Shown in pieces: positions 15,982 to 24,645 of a DNA stretch of 64,000 nucleotides. This DNA comes from Planosporangium spinosum (GTDB lineage Bacteria > Actinomycetota > Actinomycetes > Mycobacteriales > Micromonosporaceae): the NCBI RefSeq assembly GCF_049999945.1, contig NZ_JBLYUB010000007.1, forward strand, positions 124,001 through 188,000, read 5' to 3'. The position numbers and the translations under genes were made by a program. The number at the start of each line of letters is the position of its first letter. Within the stretch, counting starts at the first letter, position 1. The notes under the pieces are model-generated. The model searched no databases. It saw only the letters and a program-made list of their open reading frames with translations, and was not told the DNA's origin.

Positions 15982-17008
15982 CCGGGCGCTCGTCGATCTC
16001 CGTTCCGATACCGTCACCAGGCCGACGCACGCGATGCGTGAGGCGATGGCCGCGGCCGAGGTCGGCGACGACGTGTACGGCGAGGACCCGACGATCAACG
16101 CCCTCCAGGCGGAGGTCGCCGCGCTGTTCGGGCACGAGGCGGCGCTGTTCACCCCGACCGGGTCGATGGCCAACCAGATCGCCATCCAGCTCGTCGTCCC
16201 GCCGGCCGAGGAGCTGCTCTGCGACGCGGACGCGCACGTGGTCAACTACGAGGTCGGCGCGGCGGCCGCGATCGGTGGGGTGTCCAGCCGCACCTGGCCG
16301 GCGCGCGGTGCCGACCTCGACCCCGACGAGATCGCGGCGATGATCCGCCCCGAGGGGTACCACGCCGTCACCACCCGGGCGATCGCGGTCGAGCAGACCC
16401 ACAACCGCGCCGGCGGCGCCGTCATCCCGCTGGCCACCCTGGAGCGGCTGCGCGCGATCGCGGACGACTCCGGCCTGGCCCTGCACTGTGACGGCGCCCG
16501 GATCTGGCACGCCCACGTCGCCGACCAGGTTCCGCTCGCCACCTACGGCCGGCTGTTCGACACCCTGTCGGTCTGTCTGTCCAAGGGCCTCGGCGCCCCG
16601 GTCGGCTCGCTCGTCGTCGGCTCCACCGAGAAGATCGAGAAGGCGCGGGTGATCCGCAAGCGGATGGGCGGCGGCATGCGCCAGGCCGGCGTGCTCGCCG
16701 CCGCCGGGCAGTACGCGCTGCGCCACCATGTCGGCCGGCTCGCCGACGACCACGCCCGGGCCGCCCGGCTCGCGGCGGCGCTCGCGCCGTTCGGCATCGT
16801 GGACGCGCAGGCGGTACGGACCAACATCGTTCCGCTGGACCTGACCAAGGCGCCCATGGACGCGCCCACGCTCGGGGCCGCCGCCCGCGACGCGGGTGTC
16901 CTCGTGTCGGTGATGGGCCCACGCCTGGCCCGCCTGGTCACCCACCTCGACGTCGACGACGAAGGCGTGGACCGGGCGATCGACGTCCTGACGTCACTCC
17001 TCTCATGA
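15974..17008 (+). CDS. Low-specificity threonine aldolase
   Basis: 344-aa PLP enzyme cleaving L-threonine or allo-threonine to glycine and acetaldehyde. Aldolase marks are LRSDTVTRPT, VGDDVYGEDPT, ALFTPTGSMANQ and LHCDGARIWHA. The PLP lysine is in SVCLSKGLGAPVGS near residue 200. GTG 15974 overlaps the aroG stop by 8 bp, so it is co-translated with aroG. The stop codon TGA lies inside the left arm of palindrome B (17004-17057), which probably ends the transcript. Confidence 0.92.
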   Translation: MADRALVDLRSDTVTRPTHAMREAMAAAEVGDDVYGEDPTINALQAEVAALFGHEAALFTPTGSMANQIAIQLVVPPAEELLCDADAHVVNYEVGAAAAIGGVSSRTWPARGADLDPDEIAAMIRPEGYHAVTTRAIAVEQTHNRAGGAVIPLATLERLRAIADDSGLALHCDGARIWHAHVADQVPLATYGRLFDTLSVCLSKGLGAPVGSLVVGSTEKIEKARVIRKRMGGGMRQAGVLAAAGQYALRHHVGRLADDHARAARLAAALAPFGIVDAQAVRTNIVPLDLTKAPMDAPTLGAAARDAGVLVSVMGPRLARLVTHLDVDDEGVDRAIDVLTSLLS

Positions 17009-17057
17009 TCACGGAAATTCTTCCGTGTTCCCGCACGGAGGAACTTCCGTGATCATG
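17004..17057. repeat. GATC-ended palindrome, copy B (bidirectional terminator)
   Basis: Outer arms of 13 bp (17004-17016 with 17045-17057) read CATGATCACGGAA and its complement. Inner arms of 10 bp with one wobble surround the loop TTCCCG. It supplies the stop codon of threonine aldolase (17006-17008) on one strand and of endonuclease IV (17053-17055) on the other. Confidence 0.8.
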
Positions 17058-17979
17058 GACGGGGCGCGTTAACGAGGGGCGTCGGGGCGAGGTCCTTAGG
17101 GGCCAGAGACCGTAGCAGCGCGATGTCCGCGGGATGCCCCACGCCGTCGTCGTTCGGCGTCTCCACGATCATCGGTACGCCCTGGGCCGCCGGGTGCGCC
17201 AGCAGTTCGGCGAACGCCTTCTCGCCGATCGTGCCCTTGCCCACCGACTCGTGCCGGTCGCGGGTCGAGCCGCAGGTGTCCTTGGAGTCGTTGGCGTGTA
17301 CCAGCCACAGCCGGTCCGCGCCGACCGCGGCGACCAGCGCGTCCAGCGTCTCCGTCATGCCGCCCGGTGCGGCCAGGTCGTGCCCGGCGGCCCAGGCGTG
17401 GCAGGTGTCGAAGCAGGTACCCAGCCAGGGGTGGCGGTCGACGGCGTCCAGGTACGGTCCCAGCTCCTCCACCCGCGCGGCGAGCGAGCGACCGCCGCCG
17501 GCGCTCGGCTCGACCATCAGCTTCGGCAGGCCCTCGGCGGCCGCGAGATCGAGGAGCGGCAGCAGCGCCTCGCGCACCTGGACCATGGCCTTGTCGGCGT
17601 GGGCGGCGTCCACCGCGCTGCCGGCGTGGAACACCACCCCACGGGCCCCGATCGCCGCGCCCCGGCGGAGCGCGTGCTCCAGCGTCGCCACCGAGCGCTC
17701 CACCGTGGCAGGCGTCGGCGAGCCGAGGTTGACCAGCAGCGACGCGTGCACGTACGCGACAGCCGCCCGGTCGGCGCAGCCGGTGGCGAACGCCTCGTCC
17801 TGGCGCGGGTCGCCGGCCGCGAGCGCCCAACCGCGCGGGTTCGACACGTACACCTGGAGCGCCGTGGCTTCGCTGCGCTCCAGGTACCGCAGGCCCGCCT
17901 TGGCCAGCCCACCCGATACCGTCGCGTGTCCGCCGATCACCGGGGGACGGAGTTCAACCGGATCTATCCGAAGCACCAC
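17053..17979 (-). CDS. nfo: Endonuclease IV-like AP endonuclease
   Basis: 308-aa TIM-barrel zinc enzyme that nicks DNA at abasic sites in base-excision repair. Metal and fold motifs are GGHATVSGGL near residue 17, YVHASLLVNL, VVFHAGSAVD, MVEPSAGGG, GTCFDTCHAWAAGHD and LVHANDSKD, with VETPND at the end. It begins at GTG 17979 within the last 16 bases of the kinase gene, so it is read from the kinase transcript. GTG 17976 is equally possible. Its stop is in palindrome B. Confidence 0.92.
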   Translation of the reverse strand: MVLRIDPVELRPPVIGGHATVSGGLAKAGLRYLERSEATALQVYVSNPRGWALAAGDPRQDEAFATGCADRAAVAYVHASLLVNLGSPTPATVERSVATLEHALRRGAAIGARGVVFHAGSAVDAAHADKAMVQVREALLPLLDLAAAEGLPKLMVEPSAGGGRSLAARVEELGPYLDAVDRHPWLGTCFDTCHAWAAGHDLAAPGGMTETLDALVAAVGADRLWLVHANDSKDTCGSTRDRHESVGKGTIGEKAFAELLAHPAAQGVPMIVETPNDDGVGHPADIALLRSLAPKDLAPTPLVNAPRP

Positions 17980-20033
17980 AGGACAATCGTGGTACCCGGC
18001 GGGACCGGCTGGCCGGCCGGGGGGTTCTGAATGCGAACCTTGCCACCCCCGATGACCTGCGCCTGCAACCCCACCTGGGCCAGCATCGCCTTGGCCTCCT
18101 CGGCGTCCCGGCCGCCCAGGTCCGGTACCGGGACGGCGGCGGGGCCCTTGCTCACGGTGAGGGTCACGGTCGCACCGGCCTCCACACCGGTGCCGTCGGT
18201 CGGGTCCTGCGCGAGCACGGTGTTGGCCGGCTTGTTGCTGTCCTGCTGCTTGACGGCGACCTTGAGGCCCTGGCCGGTCAGCGCCGCCTGCGCCTGGTCG
18301 AGCGGCTGGCCGATCACGCTCGGCACGGTGACCGGCGCCCGGCCCTTGCTGACCTTGACGGTGACCTTCGTGCCCGGCTTCACCTCCGTCTGGGCCGGCG
18401 GCTCGGTGCTGACCACGGTGCCGGCCGGCACCGCGTCGTCGTACACCTGCACCGTCTCCACGACGAGCTTGAGCTGGGTCAGCTCGGCCTGCACCAGGCC
18501 GGCCTCCTTGCCCCCCTCCTCGGGCAGCAGGTAGCGCTCGGGGCCCAGCGACAGCGACAGGGTGATCGTGCTGCCGGAGACGACCCGGCTACCCGGAGCC
18601 GGGTGCTGGGACAGCACCGTGTCCTTGGGCTTGTTCTCGTTGAAGTGGCCGGCGTCGAAACGCACCGTGAAGCCGTTCCGCTGCGCGAGCGCCTGCGCCT
18701 GGCCCTTCTGCAGGGCCACCAGGTTGGGCGCGTCGGTGAACCGGCCGATCCCGAACCACCAGCCGGTCACGGCGACCAGCAGGCCCAGGACGGCCAGGGC
18801 GGCCGCGACCGACAGCCGCCCGCGTGGGCTGCCGAGCACCCGGTCCTTGAGCGCCTTCAGGCCACCGCCGGCCGGGCGGGCGTCGGTGGGCCGCTGCCGG
18901 GCAACACGCGGCTGTGGGCTCGCCGGGGTCGCGGATCCGGGCAGCCGGGCCCAGGTCGGGCGCTCCGGCGGCACCGGGCGGAGCCCGTTCCCCGGTACGG
19001 TCTCCGCCAGTGCCGAGACCTGCGGCTGGTGCATGTGCACCGTGGCGTCGGTCCGGGGCAGGTGCGTCGTGGCGTCGGAGCCGGCGGCGCCGTCGTACCG
19101 GGGGACCATCATCGTCGGGGCGGCCTCCGGCCGTACCCGGGGCGGTCCGGAAGCCGTACCCAGGTCGTCGCGCGCGTCCTGCACCTCGGCCAGCAGGGTG
19201 CCGGCGTCGCTCGGGCGGGCGTCGGGATCCCGGCGGGTGGCCCGTGTCACCAGGTCGTCGACGACCGGGGGCAGGCCGGGCACGTACCGCGACGGGGGCG
19301 GCATGTCGCGGTCGACGTGCTGCCAGGCCACCTCGATCGGGCGTTCGGCCTCATAGGGCACCCGGCCGGTGAGCATCTCGAACAGCACGACCCCGGCCGA
19401 GTACACGTCCGAGCGCGGGTCGGCGCGGCCGTCGGTGACCAGTTCCGGCGCGACGTACGCGACGGTCGCCAGCAGCTGCCCGCCGCTGCTCGGAGCGTCG
19501 GTGCTGGCCTCCTCGACCGCGCGGGCCAGCCCGAAGTCGGTGACCTTGACGACGCTGTCCAGCAGGCTGTGGTTGGGCGCCTCGGCGACCAGGACGTTCT
19601 CCGGCTTGACGTCGCGGTGCACCAGCCCGGCGCGGTGCGAGGCGGCGATCGCGGCGAGCATCTGTTCCATGATCGCCAGCGCGTCGGCCGGTGCCAGCCG
19701 CCGCCGGTCGGTGAGCACCTCGCGCAGCGTTCGGCCGCGGACGTACTCGAGCACCAGGTAGGGCAGGCCCTCGTGGGTGCCCTGGTCGTAGACGGCGACC
19801 ACGTTGGGGTGGGTCAGCCGGGCGATGACCTTGGCCTCGTCGGTGAACCGTTCGAGGAACCGGGGCTCACTGGCCTGTGTCGGGTGGATGATCTTCAACG
19901 CGACGGTGCGCTCGAGCCGTTCGTCCACGGCTGTGTAGACGGTCGCCATCCCGCCGCGTGCGACCCGCGCGCGAACGCGGTAGCGTCCGTCGATGAGCGC
20001 CCCGATGAGAGAGTCGGCGACTGTCGTGTCCAT
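17964..20033 (-). CDS. Ser/Thr protein kinase with four PASTA domains
   Basis: 689-aa transmembrane kinase. The kinase domain (about 17-280) has P-loop RGGMATVY, Lys47 in VALKII, catalytic Asp141 in LVHRDVKPEN, DFG at 166-168 and YVAPEL. It is followed by a Pro/Arg-rich juxtamembrane stretch, one membrane helix near 405-425 and four C-terminal PASTA repeats, which bind cell-wall fragments in PknB-type kinases. Its position beside an Rv2175c-like gene matches M. tuberculosis pknL, but mycobacterial PknL lacks PASTA domains, so this architecture is PknB-like in a pknL neighbourhood. A TACACT box lies 8 nt before ATG 20033. Confidence 0.93.
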   Translation of the reverse strand: MDTTVADSLIGALIDGRYRVRARVARGGMATVYTAVDERLERTVALKIIHPTQASEPRFLERFTDEAKVIARLTHPNVVAVYDQGTHEGLPYLVLEYVRGRTLREVLTDRRRLAPADALAIMEQMLAAIAASHRAGLVHRDVKPENVLVAEAPNHSLLDSVVKVTDFGLARAVEEASTDAPSSGGQLLATVAYVAPELVTDGRADPRSDVYSAGVVLFEMLTGRVPYEAERPIEVAWQHVDRDMPPPSRYVPGLPPVVDDLVTRATRRDPDARPSDAGTLLAEVQDARDDLGTASGPPRVRPEAAPTMMVPRYDGAAGSDATTHLPRTDATVHMHQPQVSALAETVPGNGLRPVPPERPTWARLPGSATPASPQPRVARQRPTDARPAGGGLKALKDRVLGSPRGRLSVAAALAVLGLLVAVTGWWFGIGRFTDAPNLVALQKGQAQALAQRNGFTVRFDAGHFNENKPKDTVLSQHPAPGSRVVSGSTITLSLSLGPERYLLPEEGGKEAGLVQAELTQLKLVVETVQVYDDAVPAGTVVSTEPPAQTEVKPGTKVTVKVSKGRAPVTVPSVIGQPLDQAQAALTGQGLKVAVKQQDSNKPANTVLAQDPTDGTGVEAGATVTLTVSKGPAAVPVPDLGGRDAEEAKAMLAQVGLQAQVIGGGKVRIQNPPAGQPVPPGTTIVLWCFG

Positions 20034-20041
20034 CGGCAGCG

Positions 20042-20047
20042 AGTGTA
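20042..20047 (-). promoter_or_regulatory. -10 box TACACT of the kinase gene
   Basis: On the minus strand TACACT lies 8 nt before ATG 20033, giving a near-leaderless transcript. The 113-bp gap to the next gene holds nothing else that I recognise. Confidence 0.45.
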
Positions 20048-20146
20048 CGGCGAATCACGGCGACACGTTCAGCGAGCCGTGCCGCGGGGCGTTGGTGGGC
20101 TGATATTCCCAGGTCGGCGGGGTGGCGGTGCGGCTTGCGAGTCGGT

Positions 20147-20992
20147 CTACGGCGCCGCCTCGGCGGGTGGAGTCACGGTCAGTGACGGCTTCTTACCGGG
20201 CGTGGTCAACGGTGCGTCCTCGGGCACCGGGCTCTGTACCGCCGACGGTTTCACCGGAGCCTCCGCCGGAGTCGAGGTGGACGATGCGTCCGGGACCGGA
20301 GTCGTCGTCGGCACCGGAGTCGCCGTCGCCGTCGCCGTGGCCGGGGTATCGGAGGCCGGCGTCCCCGACGGGAGCCCGCTTGCCGCCGGCCCGGCCGAGC
20401 CGGGCGCCGAGGCCGGCGCGGAGGGGTGGCGTGTCGGCGCGCTCCGACGGTGCCCGGGCACCCCGGACGAGCCCGGCGCCGGTGTGGACGTCGCCGATAC
20501 CGTCTGCGAAGCCGGTGTGTCGGCGCTCGCGTCGGCGACCAGGACGCCCAGGCTTCCGGTGACGGCGAAGAAGGTACCGATGGCGGACGCGGCGATGACG
20601 CTCGCCACGGTCCCCGCTGCCAGCATCCGGCGGGGATCTCTCAGTGGTGCCCAGATGCTCTCCCGAGCCGGCAGCGACGTGCGGCGCCAGGCGTCTGCGT
20701 CTGCGGCTGCGGCTGCGTCGAGCCGACCGCTCGCGTCCGCGCCGAACCTCGCACCGTCCGTGCCGAGCCGACCGCCGGGCCCGCCGTTCGGGCAGCCGAC
20801 GCTCGCCCCGTCGCCGGCCCGGATCACGGCGTCGAAACGGGCGGCGCCGGCGGCATGATCCGGGCCGGTCGCGCCACCGGTCCGGTTGCCGACCCCGTTG
20901 TGGTTGCCGACCCCGGTCCGGTGGCCGCGGTCGGACCGGATCGAGCGCCAGGCGTCAAGGATCTCCCGGCGCATCGTCTCCCAGGGATTCAC
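20147..20992 (-). CDS. Hypothetical single-pass membrane protein with Pro/Thr/Ala-rich tail
   Basis: 281 aa, not recognised. N-terminal 30 residues are charged (MNPWETMRREILDAWRSIRS), followed by a Gly/Asn/Ala-rich low-complexity stretch. One membrane helix lies near 124-147 (MLAAGTVASVIAASAIGTFF). The last 130 residues are a Ser/Thr/Pro/Ala-rich segment expected outside the cell, like a wall-spanning stalk with no folded domain. An AAAGGGA site precedes ATG 20992. Between a wall-sensing kinase and the Rv2175c-like gene it could be an envelope protein or kinase substrate; that is only positional. Low-complexity composition leaves some doubt that it is coding. Confidence 0.55.
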   Translation of the reverse strand: MNPWETMRREILDAWRSIRSDRGHRTGVGNHNGVGNRTGGATGPDHAAGAARFDAVIRAGDGASVGCPNGGPGGRLGTDGARFGADASGRLDAAAAADADAWRRTSLPARESIWAPLRDPRRMLAAGTVASVIAASAIGTFFAVTGSLGVLVADASADTPASQTVSATSTPAPGSSGVPGHRRSAPTRHPSAPASAPGSAGPAASGLPSGTPASDTPATATATATPVPTTTPVPDASSTSTPAEAPVKPSAVQSPVPEDAPLTTPGKKPSLTVTPPAEAAP

Positions 20993-21107
20993 GACGCTGT
21001 CCCTTTCCGTACCGTCACTCGCTGCTCGCGGTCTCGTGGTCTCGTGGTTGATCTAGTACGGACGGGTCGGCTGGATCCGCCGACTCGGGACATGGCAGGG
21101 TGAAGAG

Positions 21108-21452
21108 GTGACCGACGCTGAGCAGCCGGCCGAGTGGCTGGCGTTGCCCGATATCGCCGAGCAGCTGGGTATCCCGATCACCAAGGTGCACGACATGCTG
21201 CGCGAGAACCGGCTCCTCGCGGTACGCCGCGACGGCGTGCTGCGGGTTCCCGCGGAGCTGGTGGCTGGTGACACGGTACTCAAACACCTTCCCGGCGTGC
21301 TGACCTTGCTGCGTGACTCTGGGTATAACGACGAAGAGGCGCTTCGGTGGCTGTACACGCCGGATGAGTCACTTCCCGGTACCCCGGCGACCGCGCTGTC
21401 GGGCCACCGGGCCACCGAGGTCAAGCGCCGCGCGCAGGCGCTGGGGTTCTGA
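21108..21452 (+). CDS. Rv2175c-like DNA-binding protein
   Basis: 114 aa. A winged helix-turn-helix (EWLALPDIAEQLGIPITKVH, then LLAVRRDGVLRVPAEL) and a C-terminal region LPGVLTLLRDSGYNDEEALRWLYTPDESL match M. tuberculosis Rv2175c, a DNA-binding substrate of kinase PknL. The mycobacterial protein has an N-terminal tail carrying the phosphorylated threonine; this one is shorter there and starts at residue T2, so phosphorylation at the same site is not assured. It is transcribed away from the kinase gene 1.1 kb off. The lycopene cyclase genes follow after 12 bp. Confidence 0.85.
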   Translation: MTDAEQPAEWLALPDIAEQLGIPITKVHDMLRENRLLAVRRDGVLRVPAELVAGDTVLKHLPGVLTLLRDSGYNDEEALRWLYTPDESLPGTPATALSGHRATEVKRRAQALGF

Positions 21453-21464
21453 CCGGCCGGCCAG

Positions 21465-21869
21465 GTGCGCCACCTCCTCTACCTCGCCGTACTGCTCGGC
21501 TGCCTGGCCGGGGCGCTCTGGCTCGAACCGGTCCTGCGGGTGGGTGTGCTGCGTCGGTGGCGGCGGCTGCTGTTGACGCTGCTGCCGGTCGCCACCGTGT
21601 TCACGGCGTGGGACGTCGCGGCGATCGCCGCCGGACACTGGAGCTTCGACGCCGCCCAGACGACCGGGGTACTGCTGCCCGGTGGACTGCCGCTGGAGGA
21701 GCTGCTGTTCTTCCTGGTCGTACCGGTCTGCGCGATCCTCGGCTTCGAGGCGGTCCGCACGGTGCTGGCCCGGTGGAACGGCTCCGCTCCGCTCCGGCGG
21801 GACGGCTCCGCTCCGCTCCGGCGGGACGGCTCAGCGACGGGCCTCGACCGCCCGGGGGAGGCACCGTGA
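21465..21869 (+). CDS. crtYc: Lycopene cyclase domain protein, first subunit
   Basis: 134-aa membrane protein with three helices. It carries the cyclase-domain motif FTAWDVAAIAAGHWSFDAAQTTGVLLPGGLPLEELLFF (about residues 46-83), with the PLEE motif of the CrtYc/CrtYd heterodimer of actinobacteria. Together with the next gene it should cyclise an end of lycopene. The C-terminus carries two copies of an 8-residue repeat GSAPLRRD from a 24-bp DNA duplication and lacks further conserved sequence. GTG 21465 follows the Rv2175c-like stop by 12 bp, and its stop overlaps the next start (GTGA). Confidence 0.88.
   Translation: MRHLLYLAVLLGCLAGALWLEPVLRVGVLRRWRRLLLTLLPVATVFTAWDVAAIAAGHWSFDAAQTTGVLLPGGLPLEELLFFLVVPVCAILGFEAVRTVLARWNGSAPLRRDGSAPLRRDGSATGLDRPGEAP
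21780..21827 (+). repeat. Two 24-bp direct repeats inside crtYc
   Basis: Identical copies at 21780-21803 and 21804-21827, with the start of a third after. They keep the frame and add 8 residues each to the cytoplasmic C-terminal tail. Confidence 0.85.
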
Positions 21870-22189
21870 CGTACACCGTCGCGGCACTGCTGGGGGTGCT
21901 CGGCGCGCTCGTCGTCGACCTCGCGCTGCTGCGGACCCGGCTGGTGACCCGGTTGGTGTTCTGGGCCACGTACCCGATCATCTTCGGCTTTCAGTTGCTG
22001 TCCAACGGTGTGCTGACCGGGTTCGGGGTGGTGCGGTACAACCCGGCCGCGATCCTGGGCCTGCGGCTGGCGTACGCGCCGATCGAGGATCTCGCGTTCG
22101 GCTTCGCGCTCGTGTTGACGACGCTGTCGGTGTGGGTGCGCCTGGGCCGCCGGGACTCCCGTGATCGTGAAGACCACGCAGAGTCATAG
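21866..22189 (+). CDS. crtYd: Lycopene cyclase domain protein, second subunit
   Basis: 107-aa, three-helix partner of the preceding gene. Motifs are FWATYPIIFGFQLLSNGVLTG and APIEDLAFGFALVLTTLSVW; the PIED segment is equivalent to PLEE in the first subunit. The two short proteins must associate for cyclase activity in this family. GTG 21866 overlaps the crtYc stop and has a GGGGGAGG ribosome site. The last dozen codons lie in a degenerate palindrome-like stretch that ends in GATCATGG at 22213-22220. Confidence 0.88.
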   Translation: MTYTVAALLGVLGALVVDLALLRTRLVTRLVFWATYPIIFGFQLLSNGVLTGFGVVRYNPAAILGLRLAYAPIEDLAFGFALVLTTLSVWVRLGRRDSRDREDHAES

Positions 22190-22232
22190 CCCAAGGCCGC
22201 GAAGTCTCCGCGGATCATGGGTGACCGGGGTG

Positions 22233-23303
22233 TCAGGTCAGGCGGCTCGTGGCGGCGGCAGCCAGTTCCCGCAGCGCCTCGGCGCCTGCCGGGTCCAGCG
22301 GCACCGTGTCGAGCGCGGCGAGCGCGGACGCGGTCAGCTCGGCGATGCGCTCCTCGGTGCGCCGCAGCGCCCCGGTCGCGGTGATGATCTCGCGTAGCCG
22401 GTCGATACCCGCCCGGTCGAGCGTCGGGTCGCCCAGACCGGCGCGCAGCTCCCGCGCCGGCGCCTCGTCGGCCGCGTCGAAGGCGGCCGCCACCAGATAG
22501 GTGCGCTTGCCCTCGCGCAGGTCGTCGCCGGCCGGCTTGCCGGTGACGGTCGGGTCGCCGAACACCCCCAGGACGTCGTCGCGGAGCTGGAACGCCTCGC
22601 CGAGCGGCAGGCCGAACGCCGAGTACGCCCGGAACACCTCGTCGGGGGCGTCTGCGAAGGCGGCGCCGAGCAGCAGCGGGCGCTCCACCGTGTACTTCGC
22701 CGACTTGAACCGCGCCACCAGACCCGCCCGGGTCAGCGAGGTGTCGCCGGTGACCTGGTTGTGCATGTCGAGGTACTGCCCGACGGTCACCTCGGTGCGC
22801 ATCTCGTCGAAGACGCTCCGCGCCCGCGCGAGGGTCACCGGGTCGAGCCCGCTGCCGTGCAGCAGTTCGTCCGACCAGACCAGGCACAGGTCACCGAGCA
22901 GGATCGCCGAGGCGGTGCCGAAGTCGGCCGGCTCGCCCAGCCATCGCGCGCCCCGGTGCAGTGCCGCGAAGTGCCGGTGCACCGCGGGCTCACCCCGGCG
23001 GGTGTCGGACGCGTCCATCACGTCGTCATGGATGAGGGCGCTGGCCTGTACGAACTCCAGCGCGGCCGCCCCGGCGACCACCTCGTCGCGGTCGGCGCCA
23101 CCGGCGGCCCGGTAGCCCCAGTACGTGAACGCCGGCCGCAGCCGCTTGCCGCCACCGAGCACGAACTTCTCGATCGCTTCGGCGACGGGGAGCAGCGCCT
23201 CGTCGATGCCCGCCAGTTGCTCGCGCCGGCGGGTCAGAAACGCGCCGAGGGCAGAGTCCACGCGGGTACGCAGCCCAGCCCGATCCAACACAGACGCCGT
23301 CAC
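22233..23303 (-). CDS. crtE: Polyprenyl (geranylgeranyl) diphosphate synthase
   Basis: 356-aa trans-isoprenyl diphosphate synthase that elongates allylic diphosphates with isopentenyl diphosphate. It has GGGKRLRPAF near residue 53, the first aspartate-rich motif DDVMD in ALIHDDVMDASDTRRG, and the second DDVLG in QLRDDVLGVFGD. Position and type agree with M. tuberculosis idsA2 (Rv2173) and with carotenoid CrtE; product length cannot be told, but adjacency to the cyclase genes favours GGPP. GTG 23303 is 10 bp after an XRE regulator, so the two form an operon. It converges with crtYd. Confidence 0.92.
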   Translation of the reverse strand: MTASVLDRAGLRTRVDSALGAFLTRRREQLAGIDEALLPVAEAIEKFVLGGGKRLRPAFTYWGYRAAGGADRDEVVAGAAALEFVQASALIHDDVMDASDTRRGEPAVHRHFAALHRGARWLGEPADFGTASAILLGDLCLVWSDELLHGSGLDPVTLARARSVFDEMRTEVTVGQYLDMHNQVTGDTSLTRAGLVARFKSAKYTVERPLLLGAAFADAPDEVFRAYSAFGLPLGEAFQLRDDVLGVFGDPTVTGKPAGDDLREGKRTYLVAAAFDAADEAPARELRAGLGDPTLDRAGIDRLREIITATGALRRTEERIAELTASALAALDTVPLDPAGAEALRELAAAATSRLT

Positions 23304-23313
23304 GTGCCCGAAC

Positions 23314-24645
23314 CTAGCTGCACCCGGAGCGGGCCGACGCAGCGCCCCCCGAGGCTGTTGCGCGGTCGGGGAGGTGCGCGACCGCACGGTCGGGGAGGTA
23401 CGCGACCGCCGAGCGGTACAGCTCGGCGTACTCGCGGACGGCCGGTACCGACCGCGCCGCCCGCAGGCGCGGATGCAGCGAGGTGAGCTGGCGCAGCGCC
23501 CGGACCGAGCCGACCCGCACCGTGGTGAGCAGCGCCGCGCGGGCGGTCGCGCAGGCCGCCTCGACCTCGCCGGTGTCCAGCTGCACCGCGGCGAGCCAGC
23601 CGGCGTACAGCGCACCGGCCCGCAACCGGATCCGCCGGTCGGCGAGCGCCGTGCGCAGCAGCGGTTCGGCGGTCCGGGGCCGGCCCGCCGCCGCGTAGCA
23701 GCGGCCGGTCATCGCGGTCAGCTCCGCGTCGTGGAACCAGTACAGCCAGGGCGGGTCCGTGCCGGGGTCGCGCCGCTGGTACGCCCGTTCGGCCGCGGCG
23801 AGCGCCCGTTCGCAGTCCCGGCGCGCGCCGGTCCGTGCCGCCGCGAACGCCACCCGGTGCAGGAGCAGGGCCCGGGTGCCGGTCGATGCCGCGGGCCGGG
23901 CCAGCCGGTACCCGCGCCGGGCCAGCTCCAGCGCCTCGGCCGGGCCGGCATCCAGGTGGGCGAGGGTTGCCAGCAGGTGGCCCAGGATCGGGTACGCGCC
24001 GGCGGCGGCCGCCGCCTCGACGCCGACCCGGTGCGCCCGCCGGAGCCGCCCGCGCGCGCCCGCGTCGGCGGCCACCCAGCAGGTCACCTGGGCCAGCTCG
24101 GCGACGGCCGGCAGGAGTTGCCGGCGCCGCCGCTCGGGTAGCCCGTCCGCGCGGAGCAGGCGGAGCCCCGCCGCCAGCTCCCGGCCGGCGAGCCGGCTCA
24201 GGTCGGCGCCGCCGACCAGATCGTCCATCCATCGCAGCGCCGCGATCCGGGTCGTCAGCGTCGCGCCGGTGACCGCTGGCAGGTACGGGTCGGTTGGCGG
24301 GTGCGGACCGGCCGGCGGGTTCCGGTCGGCCGGTGGTTCACCGCGTCGTAGCCGGGCGACCGCGGCGGCCCGTTCGAGCGCGTCGAGCGGGATGCCGAGA
24401 ACGGCCGACAGGCACCGCAGCCAGCGCCGGCCCGGGATGCGTTCCTCGCGCTCCCAGCGGGAAATCTCGTTCCTGGTCAGGGTCGGTGCGCCGGCCGTGG
24501 CGCACAACAGTTCCGCCAGCCGCAGCTGCGACCATCCGGACGCCAGCCGCACCCGGGTGATCAGCGCTCCGATGGACTCCGGGCCTGGCTGCGGGGCGCA
24601 CTCTGGCCCGGGTGCCGGGTCGTACTCCGGCCGCGACGGCGTCAT
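23314..24645 (-). CDS. XRE-family regulator with a long helical sensor region
   Basis: 443 aa. An XRE helix-turn-helix lies near residues 25-80 (SGWSQLRLAELLCATAGAPTLTRNEISRWERE). The rest is Ala/Arg-rich helical repeat sequence resembling TPR-like sensor domains of large actinomycete XRE regulators (AELAQVTCWVAADAGARGR, ELARRGYRLARPA). GGAGG lies 7 nt before ATG 24645. It is followed after 10 bp by the prenyl synthase gene, so it may control its own operon and thereby isoprenoid supply; target sites are unknown. Confidence 0.85.
   Translation of the reverse strand: MTPSRPEYDPAPGPECAPQPGPESIGALITRVRLASGWSQLRLAELLCATAGAPTLTRNEISRWEREERIPGRRWLRCLSAVLGIPLDALERAAAVARLRRGEPPADRNPPAGPHPPTDPYLPAVTGATLTTRIAALRWMDDLVGGADLSRLAGRELAAGLRLLRADGLPERRRRQLLPAVAELAQVTCWVAADAGARGRLRRAHRVGVEAAAAAGAYPILGHLLATLAHLDAGPAEALELARRGYRLARPAASTGTRALLLHRVAFAAARTGARRDCERALAAAERAYQRRDPGTDPPWLYWFHDAELTAMTGRCYAAAGRPRTAEPLLRTALADRRIRLRAGALYAGWLAAVQLDTGEVEAACATARAALLTTVRVGSVRALRQLTSLHPRLRAARSVPAVREYAELYRSAVAYLPDRAVAHLPDRATASGGAASARSGCS

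Noticed and set aside
22164..22220. A sixth GATC-ended palindrome at the crtYd end
   Set aside because: Ends match (GATCGTG and GATCATGG), but only about 11 of 17 arm bases pair. At most a decayed copy.
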